A stretch of DNA of 64,000 bases from Flavobacteriales bacterium (lineage in GTDB: Bacteria; Bacteroidota; Bacteroidia; Flavobacteriales_D; Crocinitomicaceae). The stretch's first letter is position 1; the number at the start of each line of letters is the position of its first letter. The stretch is taken from the NCBI GenBank assembly GCA_022361195.1, contig JAKSBJ010000229.1:1-64000 (forward strand), in the 5' to 3' direction. The translations under genes were made by a program, and so were the position numbers. A model generated the notes under the pieces. The model was not told the origin of the DNA. It made no database searches and saw only the letters and a list, made by a program, of their open reading frames with translations. Positions 19,388 through 27,826 of this stretch are shown here, piece by piece.

Positions 19388-20273
19388 TTTAAAAGGATTA
19401 GGAGTGGCAATGGTTACTCCATTTGACGCAGAAGGAGCAATTGATTTTCCAGCTCTGGAAAAACTAACGCAATTTTTAATTGATGGAGGAGTAAACTATT
19501 TGGTTGTTCAGGGAACAACGGGTGAATCTCCTGTTTTGACACAAGCCGAAAAGCAAGAGGTTTTAAATGCCGTTATCAAGGTAAATAGTGGTCGTTTACC
19601 TATTGTTTTTGGAATTGGAGGGAATAATACCGCTGCTTTGGTAGATGCTTTTTCTCAATTTGATTTGAGTGGAGTAGATGCCATTTTATCAGCCTCTCCT
19701 TATTACAACAAACCTACACAGGAAGGTATTTATCAGCATTATAAAACACTAGCAGCTGCTACCGACTTACCAATCATTTTATACAATGTTCCAGGTCGTA
19801 CAGCTTCTAATATAGCGCCTGAGACAACTCTTCGCTTAGCACGTGATATTTCAAACATTGTTGCCATTAAAGAGGCTTCGGGGAATATGGAACAAATTAT
19901 GGACATCATTGCCAATCGTCCAAAGGAGTTTTTAGTAATCTCTGGAGACGATGCCATCACCCTTCCGTTTATTGCTGCCGGAGGAGACGGAGTAATCTCT
20001 GTTGTAGGTAACGCATTCCCTTCTGAATTTGGAAAGATGGTTCAGGCCGCTTTAGCCGATGAAATGCAAATCGCTCGAGCTTACCATTACAAGGTTTTAC
20101 CAGTCATTTCCCCTCTGTTTCAGGAAGGAAATCCAGCCGGAGTTAAAGAAGCTTTACAACATCTTGGCATTATGTCAAACAAACTTCGCTTACCCTTAGT
20201 CAATGTTTCTGAGGAGCTTAAGTCTAAAATTATCGCACACACCGATAACATTTGTAAGCCCCTTTCCGTATAG
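19374..20273 (+). CDS. dapA: 4-hydroxy-tetrahydrodipicolinate synthase
   Basis: A 299-residue TIM-barrel aldolase that condenses pyruvate with aspartate semialdehyde in the lysine/diaminopimelate pathway. The Schiff-base lysine is K166 in 'IVAIKEASGN', the catalytic tyrosine is Y137 in 'ILYNVPGRTASN', the substrate-binding arginine is R142, and 'GTTGESPVLTQAEK' at residue 48 is the usual pyruvate-loop signature. The start is set by the only ATG that gives the canonical N-terminus 'LKGLGVAMVTPF'. It overlaps the previous gene by 14 bases. Confidence 0.98.
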   Translation: MELNNLKGLGVAMVTPFDAEGAIDFPALEKLTQFLIDGGVNYLVVQGTTGESPVLTQAEKQEVLNAVIKVNSGRLPIVFGIGGNNTAALVDAFSQFDLSGVDAILSASPYYNKPTQEGIYQHYKTLAAATDLPIILYNVPGRTASNIAPETTLRLARDISNIVAIKEASGNMEQIMDIIANRPKEFLVISGDDAITLPFIAAGGDGVISVVGNAFPSEFGKMVQAALADEMQIARAYHYKVLPVISPLFQEGNPAGVKEALQHLGIMSNKLRLPLVNVSEELKSKIIAHTDNICKPLSV

Positions 20274-20287
20274 ATCAAATAAAATAG

Positions 20288-20295
20288 TATATTTG
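20288..20295 (+). promoter_or_regulatory. Candidate -7 element of the 298-aa lipoprotein gene
   Basis: TATATTTG, a perfect TAnnTTTG match, ends 26 bases before the ATG at 20322 and 15 bases after the dapA stop. A -33 TTG at standard spacing is not present. Confidence 0.45.
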
Positions 20296-20321
20296 TTTTA
20301 ATTGATATAAGCTAAAATTTA

Positions 20322-21218
20322 ATGAAAACTATTAAGCTCACAGCAGGATTTCTGATGGCTTCTTCCGCACTAATTTTATCAAGTTGTGGTGGAGGTGAAG
20401 CCGAAGATGATGGATTACAACATGTTGATACGGCAGCTACTACATCCAACGAAGTAATCGAAGAAGAAATCATCGATTATGCTGTTCCAACACCTAATGA
20501 ATTATTTGAGATCGTCAAACTTCAGGGAGGCGAACAAAAAGTAGGTATTGTCAATCCTTTAGAGAATCGTGAAAAGTATATCGATCACAAATCAAAGTGT
20601 TTGAACTTTGGTGTTTACTCTGCTGACCTGGCTTATATGAGCTGTTTTGGAATTGGTACTGAGTTCCTTAAATACTTCTCTGCAATTGAAGAGCTTGGAG
20701 AAGAGTTAGGAATCTCAGGAGCTTTTGATGAGGATTTAATGGATCGAATCGAAAACAATGAAGGAGATTCTGATTCTTTATTCGCCATTTCAAATGACAC
20801 TTACTTTGATAGCTACTTGTATTTGGAAGAAAATGAAAAAGGTGTTGAATTAGCCTTAATTATGGCTGGAGGATATGTTGAGAGCCTTTACATTGTAACA
20901 AATTTGGTAGATACCTATAGCGAAGGAGATCCAATCATTGAAAAAATTGGAGATCAAAAACTTGTTCTTGAAAATCTATTGGATTTTATTCTAGAGTACT
21001 CTGACGATATGATGGTATCTGAAATCATGGATGACCTCATTTCTTTGAGTGATGTATTTGAGAACAGCATGGAGTTTGAAGAGTCTGGCACAAGCATTGA
21101 TAATAATGATGATGGAACCTTAATTTTATCAGGTGGAGGATCGTTTAAAATGAATGAGCAAGCTTTTACAGATATTAAAGCTAAAGCAGAAGAATTAAGA
21201 AACAACATTATTAATTAG
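20322..21218 (+). CDS. Lipoprotein, 298 aa, unknown function
   Basis: Unrecognised family. The signal peptide ends in lipobox 'ILSSCGGGEAEDDG', so the protein is lipidated and, given the acidic flank, probably sent to the outer membrane. The mature chain is strongly acidic and largely helical. A possible substrate-sensing part runs around 'FGVYSADLAYMSCFGIGTEF', and the C-terminal 'GGSFKMNEQAFTDIKAKAEEL' is amphipathic. Two internal cysteines (about residues 99 and 112) might pair. It stands between dapA and a small secreted protein, with a promoter-like element in front and a weak hairpin behind. Confidence 0.7.
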   Translation: MKTIKLTAGFLMASSALILSSCGGGEAEDDGLQHVDTAATTSNEVIEEEIIDYAVPTPNELFEIVKLQGGEQKVGIVNPLENREKYIDHKSKCLNFGVYSADLAYMSCFGIGTEFLKYFSAIEELGEELGISGAFDEDLMDRIENNEGDSDSLFAISNDTYFDSYLYLEENEKGVELALIMAGGYVESLYIVTNLVDTYSEGDPIIEKIGDQKLVLENLLDFILEYSDDMMVSEIMDDLISLSDVFENSMEFEESGTSIDNNDDGTLILSGGGSFKMNEQAFTDIKAKAEELRNNIIN

Positions 21219-21229
21219 ACCAAGCTGTG

Positions 21230-21248
21230 AAATACCATTCTGGTATTT
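21230..21248 (+). terminator. Weak hairpin after the 298-aa lipoprotein gene
   Basis: Perfect 8-bp stem AAATACCA / TGGTATTT with a three-base loop (21238-21240), 12 bases past the stop. Only a short broken T-tract follows, so it may be an attenuating or RNA-end structure rather than a full terminator. Confidence 0.4.
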
Positions 21249-21282
21249 TCTGTCTGACCCGAAGAATTTAAACCAATAACAG

Positions 21283-21747
21283 ATGAAAAGAGCACTATTA
21301 TTTTTAGCAATTATGATGAGTACCATCGTTTTAGAAGCGTATGCTCAGTGTAATAAAACCCACTATTTCTGTACATCACAATTAACAAAAGAACAACAGC
21401 AAGAATACTGGAACTTGAACAATCAATCTAAAAGTGCAGCCATTGCTAAAGGTGAAAAATACAGCCTTAGCTTTGTTGCTTACAAAGGATACGATTATCG
21501 TTTGAGTGTTTGTACTGATATCACAGAAGGATCTGGAGAAAAAGTTCAGTTCACCCTTTTCCAGGATGCTGTAGTTAGAGTAAAAGACGAATACGGTAAC
21601 ACCAACATTAAAAAGCAAAAAGAACCTATCTTTAAAAATGCTGATGAAGGAAATCAACCATTCGTTCAGTTTGCTACAGAGAAGACACGTAAGTTTTACC
21701 TTGAGGTAACCGTTCCTTCTTCTGGAGAGAGCAAAACAGAAAATTAA
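21283..21747 (+). CDS. Secreted protein, 154 aa, unknown function
   Basis: Unrecognised family. A signal peptide is clear ('RALLFLAIMMSTIVLEAYAQ', cleavage after AQ). The mature protein begins 'CNKTHYFC', giving two near-terminal cysteines, with a third at 'RLSVCTD'. It is beta-rich, with 'KGEKYSLSFVAYKGYDYRL' and 'KTRKFYLEVTVPSS', which suggests a small beta sandwich in the periplasm or outside the cell. Lys, Glu and Gln are common. It is followed by two hairpins, the second a strong terminator. I see nothing that fixes its job. Confidence 0.65.
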   Translation: MKRALLFLAIMMSTIVLEAYAQCNKTHYFCTSQLTKEQQQEYWNLNNQSKSAAIAKGEKYSLSFVAYKGYDYRLSVCTDITEGSGEKVQFTLFQDAVVRVKDEYGNTNIKKQKEPIFKNADEGNQPFVQFATEKTRKFYLEVTVPSSGESKTEN

Positions 21748-21765
21748 ATCAATCTGATAAATGTT

Positions 21766-21804
21766 GTTTAGGTGTGCTTTTAGAGCACCGCAAAACACCT
21801 AAAC
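21766..21804 (+). repeat. Inverted repeat (10-bp arms) after the 154-aa secreted protein gene
   Basis: Arms GTTTAGGTGT (21766-21775) and ACACCTAAAC (21795-21804) are perfect complements separated by 19 bases. The spacer itself contains GTGCT/AGCAC-like pairing, so a branched hairpin is possible. No T-tract follows. Confidence 0.6.
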
Positions 21805-21834
21805 TCGGATTTTAATTAATACATAAAATTTTAT

Positions 21835-21870
21835 AAGCCCAGACTTTTTTAAGGAGTCTGGGCTTTTTTA
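21835..21870 (+). terminator. Strong rho-independent terminator just before nrnA
   Basis: Perfect 11-bp stem AAGCCCAGACT (21835-21845) / AGTCTGGGCTT (21855-21865), nine-base loop, then TTTTT. It ends about 5 bases before the nrnA ATG at 21875, so little room remains for an nrnA promoter downstream of it. Confidence 0.85.
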
Positions 21871-21874
21871 TACG

Positions 21875-22906
21875 ATGACATTTACAAAAGAAAAATTAGC
21901 TCAATTAGATACCTTTTTAAATCAAGCAAAATCAGTTGTTATTACAGCTCATAAATCACCTGATGGTGATTCGGTTGGATCATCTCTTGGTTTAAAAAAC
22001 TACTTACAAAAACTTGGAATTAACGCAACAGTTTGTCATCCCGACCCGGCACCAGATTTTTTATGGTGGATGCCTGCTTATCAGGAAATCCTTAACTACG
22101 AAGAACATAAGTCCGAAACAGAAGCTGCTTTACTCAAAGCCGACCTGATCTTTTGTCTGGATTATAATTCCGCTGGAAGAATTGGAAAACTAGATGAAAT
22201 TTTAGAAAAAAGTACCGCCAAAAGAGTCATGATTGATCACCATCGTGACCCAGATGAGAACTTTTGTGATCTCATTTTTTCAGATCCAACCAACAGTTCA
22301 ACTTCTCAAATGATCTTTGAACTTGCAGAAGCCCAGGAAAACTTGAGTTTAATAGATTCAACCATTGGCTCTCCACTCTACTGTGGAATTGTAATGGACA
22401 CTGGATCATTTCGTTTTCCTTCAACTTCAGAGAAAACCTTTTTGGTAGCTGCAGCTTTGAAAAAAGCTGGTGTAAAACATTGGGAGATTCACGAAGCTAT
22501 CTATGATAACAATACCGAAAATAAAATTCGGATGACCTCCTATGCCCTACTTCAAAAATTGGTCATTTTAGAGGATTACAGGACTTCTTACCTCTCTTTA
22601 GATCGTTCAGAACAAGAACAGTATCAAGCTAAAAAAGGTGATACCGAAGGTCTTGTAAATCAAGCATTGGGGATTAAAGGGATTTCAATGGCCGTTTTCA
22701 TGAAAGAAGCAGATGGCTTAATTAAAATGTCATTCCGATCAAAAGGAGGTATCCCAGTTAATGATCTTGCCCGTGATTATTTTGGTGGTGGAGGTCATAA
22801 AAATGCCGCTGGGGGAAGGTTTATTGGCAAAATACAGGATGCCATTGCCAAATTTGAGGAAGTTTTGCCACTTTTCTTCGAAAAGAATAAAGAGCACTTT
22901 AGCTAA
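21875..22906 (+). CDS. nrnA: DHH phosphoesterase, NrnA-type oligoribonuclease/pAp phosphatase
   Basis: A 343-residue cytosolic DHH/DHHA1 enzyme that degrades short RNA oligonucleotides and, in this family, dephosphorylates 3'-phosphoadenosine 5'-phosphate. Metal-site motifs are 'HKSPDGDSVGS' near residue 29, 'DLIFCLDYNS' near residue 90, 'DHHRDPD' near residue 122, and 'DTGSFRF' near residue 172. The C-terminal substrate motif is 'GGGGHKNAAGG'. Length is normal. Two FKBP lipoprotein genes follow on the same strand, a neighbourhood I recall from the gldI locus of flavobacteria. Confidence 0.93.
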   Translation: MTFTKEKLAQLDTFLNQAKSVVITAHKSPDGDSVGSSLGLKNYLQKLGINATVCHPDPAPDFLWWMPAYQEILNYEEHKSETEAALLKADLIFCLDYNSAGRIGKLDEILEKSTAKRVMIDHHRDPDENFCDLIFSDPTNSSTSQMIFELAEAQENLSLIDSTIGSPLYCGIVMDTGSFRFPSTSEKTFLVAAALKKAGVKHWEIHEAIYDNNTENKIRMTSYALLQKLVILEDYRTSYLSLDRSEQEQYQAKKGDTEGLVNQALGIKGISMAVFMKEADGLIKMSFRSKGGIPVNDLARDYFGGGGHKNAAGGRFIGKIQDAIAKFEEVLPLFFEKNKEHFS

Positions 22907-23014
22907 ACTTTCTCCTTAAGCTGTTTACAAATAATTGTTAAAACAAAGCATTGAGCTTGTTATGGCATGTAACAATTCTTTCTAATTTCGTTTCAAGAAG
23001 CATAGTTTAAGCTC

Positions 23015-23548
23015 ATGAAAAACTACATTCCGGTTCTTATTTTATTTTTTGTTTCCTGTTCTTCGGAGGAAGAGCAAATGGAACTAAATCCAACCAATTG
23101 GACACAAGAAAATTCCATTGAAATGAACTCGGTCTTTTCAGAAGAAGAAGATGAAGAAATTGAGTTTTTTCTAGAAACACATCCCGATTGGAAAATGACC
23201 AAAACAGGAACCGGACTTCGCCATTTTGTTTATCAGCACAGTGGTAATACAGATTCTGTTCAGGTAGAAGATGTTGTTACAGTTGACTTTGAAATCACTT
23301 TGCTCGATGGAACCATTTGTTATACATCAGAAGAAAAAGGTCCCGAAAGTTTTGTTGTAGAAAAAACGGATATTGAAAGTGGACTTCACGAAGGAATAAA
23401 GCTCATGTGTATCGGTGATAGAGCCAAGTTTATTTTACCGAGTCATATGGCTCACGGCCTAATTGGAGACGATGATAAAATTCCACCTCTTACTCCTGTT
23501 ATTTACGACATTTCATTACTGAATATTGAAAAACCCATTGAAAAATGA
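23015..23548 (+). CDS. FKBP-type peptidyl-prolyl isomerase lipoprotein, GldI-like
   Basis: A 177-residue exported lipoprotein (lipobox 'LFFVSCSSEEE') with one FKBP domain in residues 70-175: 'VEDVVTVDFEITLLDGTICY', 'ESGLHEGIKLMCIGDRAKFI' and 'PSHMAHGLIGDDDKIPPLTP'. Size, single FKBP domain and place after nrnA fit GldI, the PPIase-like lipoprotein needed for gliding/T9SS in Flavobacterium. Some aromatic active-site residues of classical FKBPs are replaced, so activity may be low. The identification as GldI is tentative because it relies on remembered gene order. Its stop overlaps the next gene by 4 bases (ATGA). Confidence 0.8.
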   Translation: MKNYIPVLILFFVSCSSEEEQMELNPTNWTQENSIEMNSVFSEEEDEEIEFFLETHPDWKMTKTGTGLRHFVYQHSGNTDSVQVEDVVTVDFEITLLDGTICYTSEEKGPESFVVEKTDIESGLHEGIKLMCIGDRAKFILPSHMAHGLIGDDDKIPPLTPVIYDISLLNIEKPIEK

Positions 23549-24432
23549 AGAAGATTTTCTTAGCCACAATTTCCTTTTTAGCCTTAACGGCTTGTAATGT
23601 TTCCGGAGTAGATCAGGATGATATTGCTGAAGGAACCGGTAATGATTCTATTAAGGCAAACTCTTCAAAACAAGGTGATGAAGAAGCCGAAGATTTAAAT
23701 GAACTATTGACAGATACGATTAATGGGCAACCAAATGATATGGTTTATCAGTCCAAAGATGGTTTAAGGGTTGAATGGAAGAAAAAAACTGATAATCCTA
23801 AAATTGGTCCTCGTGATGTCGCTTTGGTAAATTATCATGCGCGGGTTGCGGGAGGAGAAGAATACGATAATAACGATGAAATAGGATTTCCAGTTCCTTT
23901 AAAGGGAGGAATTGGAATGATGATAGAAGGCTGGGAAAAAGGAATTCAGCAAATGGCTAAAGGAGATGAAGGACGAATTATGATTCCAAATGCTTTAGCC
24001 TATGGTGAAGATGGTTACTTAACCATAGTACCTCCTAATGCTGATATTATTGTTGATATTGAAATTATGGATGTTATAGAGCCTATTGCACTTGATGAAG
24101 GCGTGAAGGTTTATAAATGGAAGGAAGTTCCTGGTGGAAAAGTAGCCGAGAAGAATCAAACCATCACTTTTGATTATTTTGCCTACCATACAGGTGAAGG
24201 AGCCCATATGTATGACAACTCATTTAAAAACCAAACACCTTTTAGTTTTAAATTTGAGAATGACAATGTCATGGATGGTTTACATATTGGGATGCAAGTT
24301 GTCAAACAAGGCGAAAATGCTTTTATCGAAATCCCATCAAAACTAGCTTATGGTAAAAAGGGATTGGTAGACTTAGTACCTTCTAATCGTGATGTTGTTT
24401 ACGACGTAAGAGTTATTTCAATCAACGACTAA
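23545..24432 (+). CDS. Two-domain FKBP-type peptidyl-prolyl isomerase lipoprotein
   Basis: A 295-residue lipoprotein (lipobox 'LALTACNVSG') with two consecutive FKBP-like modules. The first (about 70-170) has 'VALVNYHARVAGGEEYDNND', 'GWEKGIQQMAKGDEGRIMIP' and 'YGEDGYLTIVPPNADIIV'. The second (about 190-293) has 'ITFDYFAYHTGEGAHMYDNS', 'GLHIGMQVVKQGENAFIEIP' and 'AYGKKGLVDLVPSNRDVVY'. It would catalyse or assist folding of exported proteins in the periplasm. Translation is coupled to the preceding FKBP gene. Its last four bases overlap the convergent outer-membrane protein gene. Confidence 0.88.
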   Translation: MKKIFLATISFLALTACNVSGVDQDDIAEGTGNDSIKANSSKQGDEEAEDLNELLTDTINGQPNDMVYQSKDGLRVEWKKKTDNPKIGPRDVALVNYHARVAGGEEYDNNDEIGFPVPLKGGIGMMIEGWEKGIQQMAKGDEGRIMIPNALAYGEDGYLTIVPPNADIIVDIEIMDVIEPIALDEGVKVYKWKEVPGGKVAEKNQTITFDYFAYHTGEGAHMYDNSFKNQTPFSFKFENDNVMDGLHIGMQVVKQGENAFIEIPSKLAYGKKGLVDLVPSNRDVVYDVRVISIND

Positions 24433-25301
24433 ACCTTCTTTTTTCGTTCAATTTTCTTGGCCAGAGATAGCGAATAAACTCCTGCCTGCCCTACGTCCCA
24501 TCCTGGTCCTCCTCCAACCGAGAACCATGCATACCAATTATTCCATTCGTAGCCCCATTTAAGATTAAGCGCTACATATCCCTGGTGATTTAAGTAGAGA
24601 TAAGTAAATTGTCTGAGTCCGTTAATTTGTAAATCTTCAACCGGACTACTTTTCACCAAAGGTAATTGTGTATTCATACTTACAATAAACCATCCTCTCT
24701 TACGCTTCCCAAAACGAGCCCCCCATTGCAAGTTTAATTTGTATTGAGGGCTATAATTATTAGTTCTAAGATTAACTCCTGTTGAAAGGGTGTAAAAATG
24801 CTTTGCAGTTCCATATCCTGCAGATAAAAAAGGTTCAAAACCAAAAGCATCATAACCTGTTGCCAAACCAGCCTCTACATTTCGATTAATAGAATTGGCA
24901 TAAACGCCAAAATGCGAACTAAACACAAAGCCTTTCTTTTTCAATAAATTATAGTTCACACCTCCATAAACGTTGCCAAAACCTACAAGATTTCCATTTG
25001 GAATACTAATTCCAACCCAATCCGAATCTAAACCAGAACTCTGGGTGTAATGAATGGGAACTGAAAGAGTTGTACTTAGTTTCTTTGTCAAACCAATTTC
25101 ACCATATAAAGGAACAATTACTTCTGTAACCGGTCGAGAAAGTTCAGAAAAATTCTGTGGGTCATCATAACCACTTGAATAACGAAAAAAATTGACTCCG
25201 CCTTGGACATAAGCACTCCCCTTTTCTTTCACCCAGGGACTTTGGGTTTTGGCCATTCCCCAGCATCCAATCAAAACAAAAAACATCAACCATTTTTTCA
25301 T
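24429..25301 (-). CDS. Outer-membrane beta-barrel protein, unknown substrate
   Basis: A 290-residue exported protein with signal peptide 'MKKWLMFFVLIGCWGMAKTQ' and a mature chain made of amphipathic strands: 'GSAYVQGGVNFFRY', 'GEIGLTKKLSTTLSVPIHY', 'FGVYANSINRNVEAGLATG', 'KLNLQWGARFGKRKRGWFIV'. The body resembles the transporter-like barrels of the FadL/'meta-pathway' type by general look only. It ends in a basic tail ('AKKIERKKKV') instead of an aromatic residue, which is unusual for a barrel terminus. It is convergent with the FKBP operon and shares four bases with it. Confidence 0.65.
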   Translation of the reverse strand: MKKWLMFFVLIGCWGMAKTQSPWVKEKGSAYVQGGVNFFRYSSGYDDPQNFSELSRPVTEVIVPLYGEIGLTKKLSTTLSVPIHYTQSSGLDSDWVGISIPNGNLVGFGNVYGGVNYNLLKKKGFVFSSHFGVYANSINRNVEAGLATGYDAFGFEPFLSAGYGTAKHFYTLSTGVNLRTNNYSPQYKLNLQWGARFGKRKRGWFIVSMNTQLPLVKSSPVEDLQINGLRQFTYLYLNHQGYVALNLKWGYEWNNWYAWFSVGGGPGWDVGQAGVYSLSLAKKIERKKKV

Positions 25302-25498
25302 AAAGTAAAGTTAGAGACTAAAATTTTAACTCTTTAGACAACCTTTCTTTTTTTACTCTGTAGATAGAGAAACAAGGAAATTAATAAACTATAATCAACG
25401 CCTAAGGACAAAAGTTCGTCTTGCTTAATAGTAAGGGAACATTTTTTCTGATATAGGCTAACAAAACAGAAAAAAGAACCTGGAATTTAATCTGACCG

Positions 25499-26071
25499 TT
25501 GGATAAAAATAAGCTCAAAGAAAAGTTTATTCGAGGGAATAAAAAAGCTTTTGACAGAATCTACCATGATTACTCGAAGGCCATGTATTCGGTATGCCTT
25601 CGCTACACTAACAATACCGATCAAGCTGCTGATATTCTTCAAGATGCCTTCATCAAAATCTACGAAAAAAGAAATCTGTTTAACCCCGAACTGAGCTTAG
25701 GTGCATGGATAAAACGAATTGTCATTAATGAAGCGATTAACCACTATCGCGTAAACAAACGATTTCAGTTTGTCGAAGATGATAATTACTTTGATGAGGA
25801 AGAAGCTCCTGTAGAAATTGCAGAAGAAACAAACCTTAAAGAAATTCTACTGGACACTTTAAGAGAGTTACCAGAAGGATATCGTACCGTTTTTAACATG
25901 TACGTTTTCGACAATCTAAAACACCAGGAAATTGCAGACTATTTAGGCGTATCCATTAATACGTCAAAAACACAACTAGCCAAAGCACGAAAAATGATTC
26001 AACGTAAGTTGGAAGAAAAAAATATAACCAGAATTAATATCATCAATGAGCAGGGAGTATCAAAATATTGA
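25499..26071 (+). CDS. ECF-type RNA polymerase sigma factor
   Basis: A 190-residue sigma-70 family factor. The start must be the TTG at 25499: a TGA stop lies two codons upstream and the first ATG would remove part of region 2. Region 2 reads 'RIYHDYSKAMYSVCLRYTNN' and 'ADILQDAFIKIYEKR', then 'LGAWIKRIVINEAINHYR'. Region 4 reads 'LPEGYRTVFNMYVFDNLKH' and 'EIADYLGVSINTSKTQLAKA'. It directs RNA polymerase to an extracytoplasmic-stress-type regulon. It overlaps the following trans-membrane gene by 26 bases, so that product is its probable regulator. Confidence 0.93.
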   Translation: MDKNKLKEKFIRGNKKAFDRIYHDYSKAMYSVCLRYTNNTDQAADILQDAFIKIYEKRNLFNPELSLGAWIKRIVINEAINHYRVNKRFQFVEDDNYFDEEEAPVEIAEETNLKEILLDTLRELPEGYRTVFNMYVFDNLKHQEIADYLGVSINTSKTQLAKARKMIQRKLEEKNITRINIINEQGVSKY

Positions 26072-27752
26072 CGATTTATTCCGGTCCGAATTAGCCAATT
26101 TAGACGCTGAAGTTCCAGCTGGTATTAAAGCCGGAATAGATTCTAAATTAAAATTCAAGCGATCTAAACCAGCCCTATTGTGGTTTGGATTACCACTTGT
26201 TGCATTGCTAATAACAGGAGCTATCTTAGTTCCTTACGGAATGGAAGAGGAAGATTTACACGGAAATGAGATGAATGTTTCTGAAAAGAAACACTCAGGT
26301 GACATATCCACAAATCAAACACAAAATGAAGAGGATCATTTATTCGCTAATAGCGACTTAGATGAAACTGATTCTGAAGCTGAAAACGCTTCTTTGGAAA
26401 AACAAGTGACGAGTTCTAATAGCAACACAACTCAACCAACAGCCAATTCAACTCCCAAATTGACTGAAAAGTTTTCTAAAAAGACAAATGCAATTAACAA
26501 TGCTTCTAAAGCAATTGTTCCTTCATCAGTTCAAACTGAGCAGAAAAAGCCGGTAAAAGTTAAGTCTGATGAAAAAAATTCGGAAACAGTAGCTTCTTCT
26601 ACAAACAATTCTTTTTCAACAGTTAACAAGAAGTCAGAGTCAGTAAATCAAACAAATACACAAACAGAACCAACAACTTCAAAGAACATAGAGAAGATTA
26701 ACAATTCCGAAAATACGACCACTAATTCTGGAGTTTCAACTTCTACTACTTTTCAAAATGAAGAGGAAAATCTTACACAAATAGCTCAACCGAATGATTC
26801 TGGCCTTGCAACAAGTGAGGAAGAAGAAACTTCTACTGACGAATCTTTAGAAGCTAAAAATGGAGAGAGCAAACAACAAAATCCGAATTCGGAAGTTCGA
26901 GAAGGAACAAATTCAACCACTGCCGAAGTAGCAGCAAATTCGGATGACGAAAAAGAAGATGTTGATGAAACAAATGAATCCAACAGTTTAGATGATTTGG
27001 ACAATGGAGTAACACTTGAACCTAAGGAAGTTTACAATCCATGGTTTATTACTGCGGAGGGTGGAGTAAACATCAGTCGCTCATTTTATTCAGCCAACAA
27101 TATGAATGAACAAGACTTATACAATTCGTCTTTGACCGATCAAATTGGACAAGAGTTTAGTATAATGGCCAATTACCGTTTCAAAAAAGGCTTAATCCTT
27201 GGTTCAGGACTTTCATATTCTCGATTCAGTGAAAACTTCCATTTTGTGGAGGAATATTGGGACAAAGACTCTTCTATTGTAAACGAAATTATCTGGGAAG
27301 ATACGGTTGCCATAGACACCATTGAAACAGTAGTTTATGATTCTACCTTCATCAGTAACTTTAACGAACAAGGCGTAAACAAAGCTTCTTATTTATCCAT
27401 TCCATTAAATCTTGGAACTCAAATTATATGGAATAAATTTCGTTTTGATTTATATGCATCCTTGCGTTATAACATACTTGTTAGCGCAAGTGGAAAATAT
27501 CATGTAGATGGGACTTTCCCTGGCGTTAGCGGAAACTTTTTAAGCTTTACTCAGAAATCCGGTAGCATTTACCGCGCGGGTTATTTTGACATGACTTTTG
27601 GAGGAAATGTTCACTATAACCTTTATAAGAATTTGTTTTTAACAGCTTCGGTCAGATACAAACCTGTATTTGGAGACACTTACCAATTAGATTATGTAAA
27701 ACGTAAATTCCATTACACTCATCTGGGATTAGGAATTAGTTTAAAACTTTGA
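26046..27752 (+). CDS. Putative anti-sigma factor fused to an outer-membrane beta-barrel
   Basis: A 568-residue protein with three zones. Residues 1-43 are cytosolic and charged ('DDLFRSELANLDAEVP'), followed by one membrane helix ('LLWFGLPLVALLITGAILV'). Residues 68-325 are a low-complexity linker of Ser, Thr, Asn, Glu and Gln. Residues 330-568 look like an outer-membrane barrel ('GFLVPW..' type start at 'NPWFITAEGGVNISRSFY', later 'GSGLSYSRFSENFHF' and the last strand 'HYTHLGLGISLKL'). Position behind an overlapping ECF sigma gene makes the N-terminus a likely sigma binder. The chain may therefore run from cytosol to outer membrane. The N-terminal role is inference; the barrel is well supported. 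Confidence 0.75.
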   Translation: MSREYQNIDDLFRSELANLDAEVPAGIKAGIDSKLKFKRSKPALLWFGLPLVALLITGAILVPYGMEEEDLHGNEMNVSEKKHSGDISTNQTQNEEDHLFANSDLDETDSEAENASLEKQVTSSNSNTTQPTANSTPKLTEKFSKKTNAINNASKAIVPSSVQTEQKKPVKVKSDEKNSETVASSTNNSFSTVNKKSESVNQTNTQTEPTTSKNIEKINNSENTTTNSGVSTSTTFQNEEENLTQIAQPNDSGLATSEEEETSTDESLEAKNGESKQQNPNSEVREGTNSTTAEVAANSDDEKEDVDETNESNSLDDLDNGVTLEPKEVYNPWFITAEGGVNISRSFYSANNMNEQDLYNSSLTDQIGQEFSIMANYRFKKGLILGSGLSYSRFSENFHFVEEYWDKDSSIVNEIIWEDTVAIDTIETVVYDSTFISNFNEQGVNKASYLSIPLNLGTQIIWNKFRFDLYASLRYNILVSASGKYHVDGTFPGVSGNFLSFTQKSGSIYRAGYFDMTFGGNVHYNLYKNLFLTASVRYKPVFGDTYQLDYVKRKFHYTHLGLGISLKL

Positions 27753-27772
27753 TTACGTTTTCCTAAAAACAC

Positions 27773-27808
27773 AAAAAAGGCCCGACAACTAAGTTGTCGG
27801 GCCTTTTT
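27773..27808. terminator. Bidirectional terminator between convergent genes
   Basis: Stem GGCCCGACAACT (27779-27790) / AGTTGTCGGGCC (27792-27803), flanked by AAAAAA on the left and TTTTT on the right. It sits between the sigma/anti-sigma operon and the oppositely oriented glycine-rich gene and can serve both. Confidence 0.92.
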
Positions 27809-27826
27809 GTTTATCTGATTATTATC

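Noticed and set aside
25443-25477. TTTTTTCTG/CAGAAAAAA inverted repeat before the sigma factor gene as an operator
   Set aside because: Mostly A/T homopolymer pairing; such repeats are expected by chance in AT-rich spacers.
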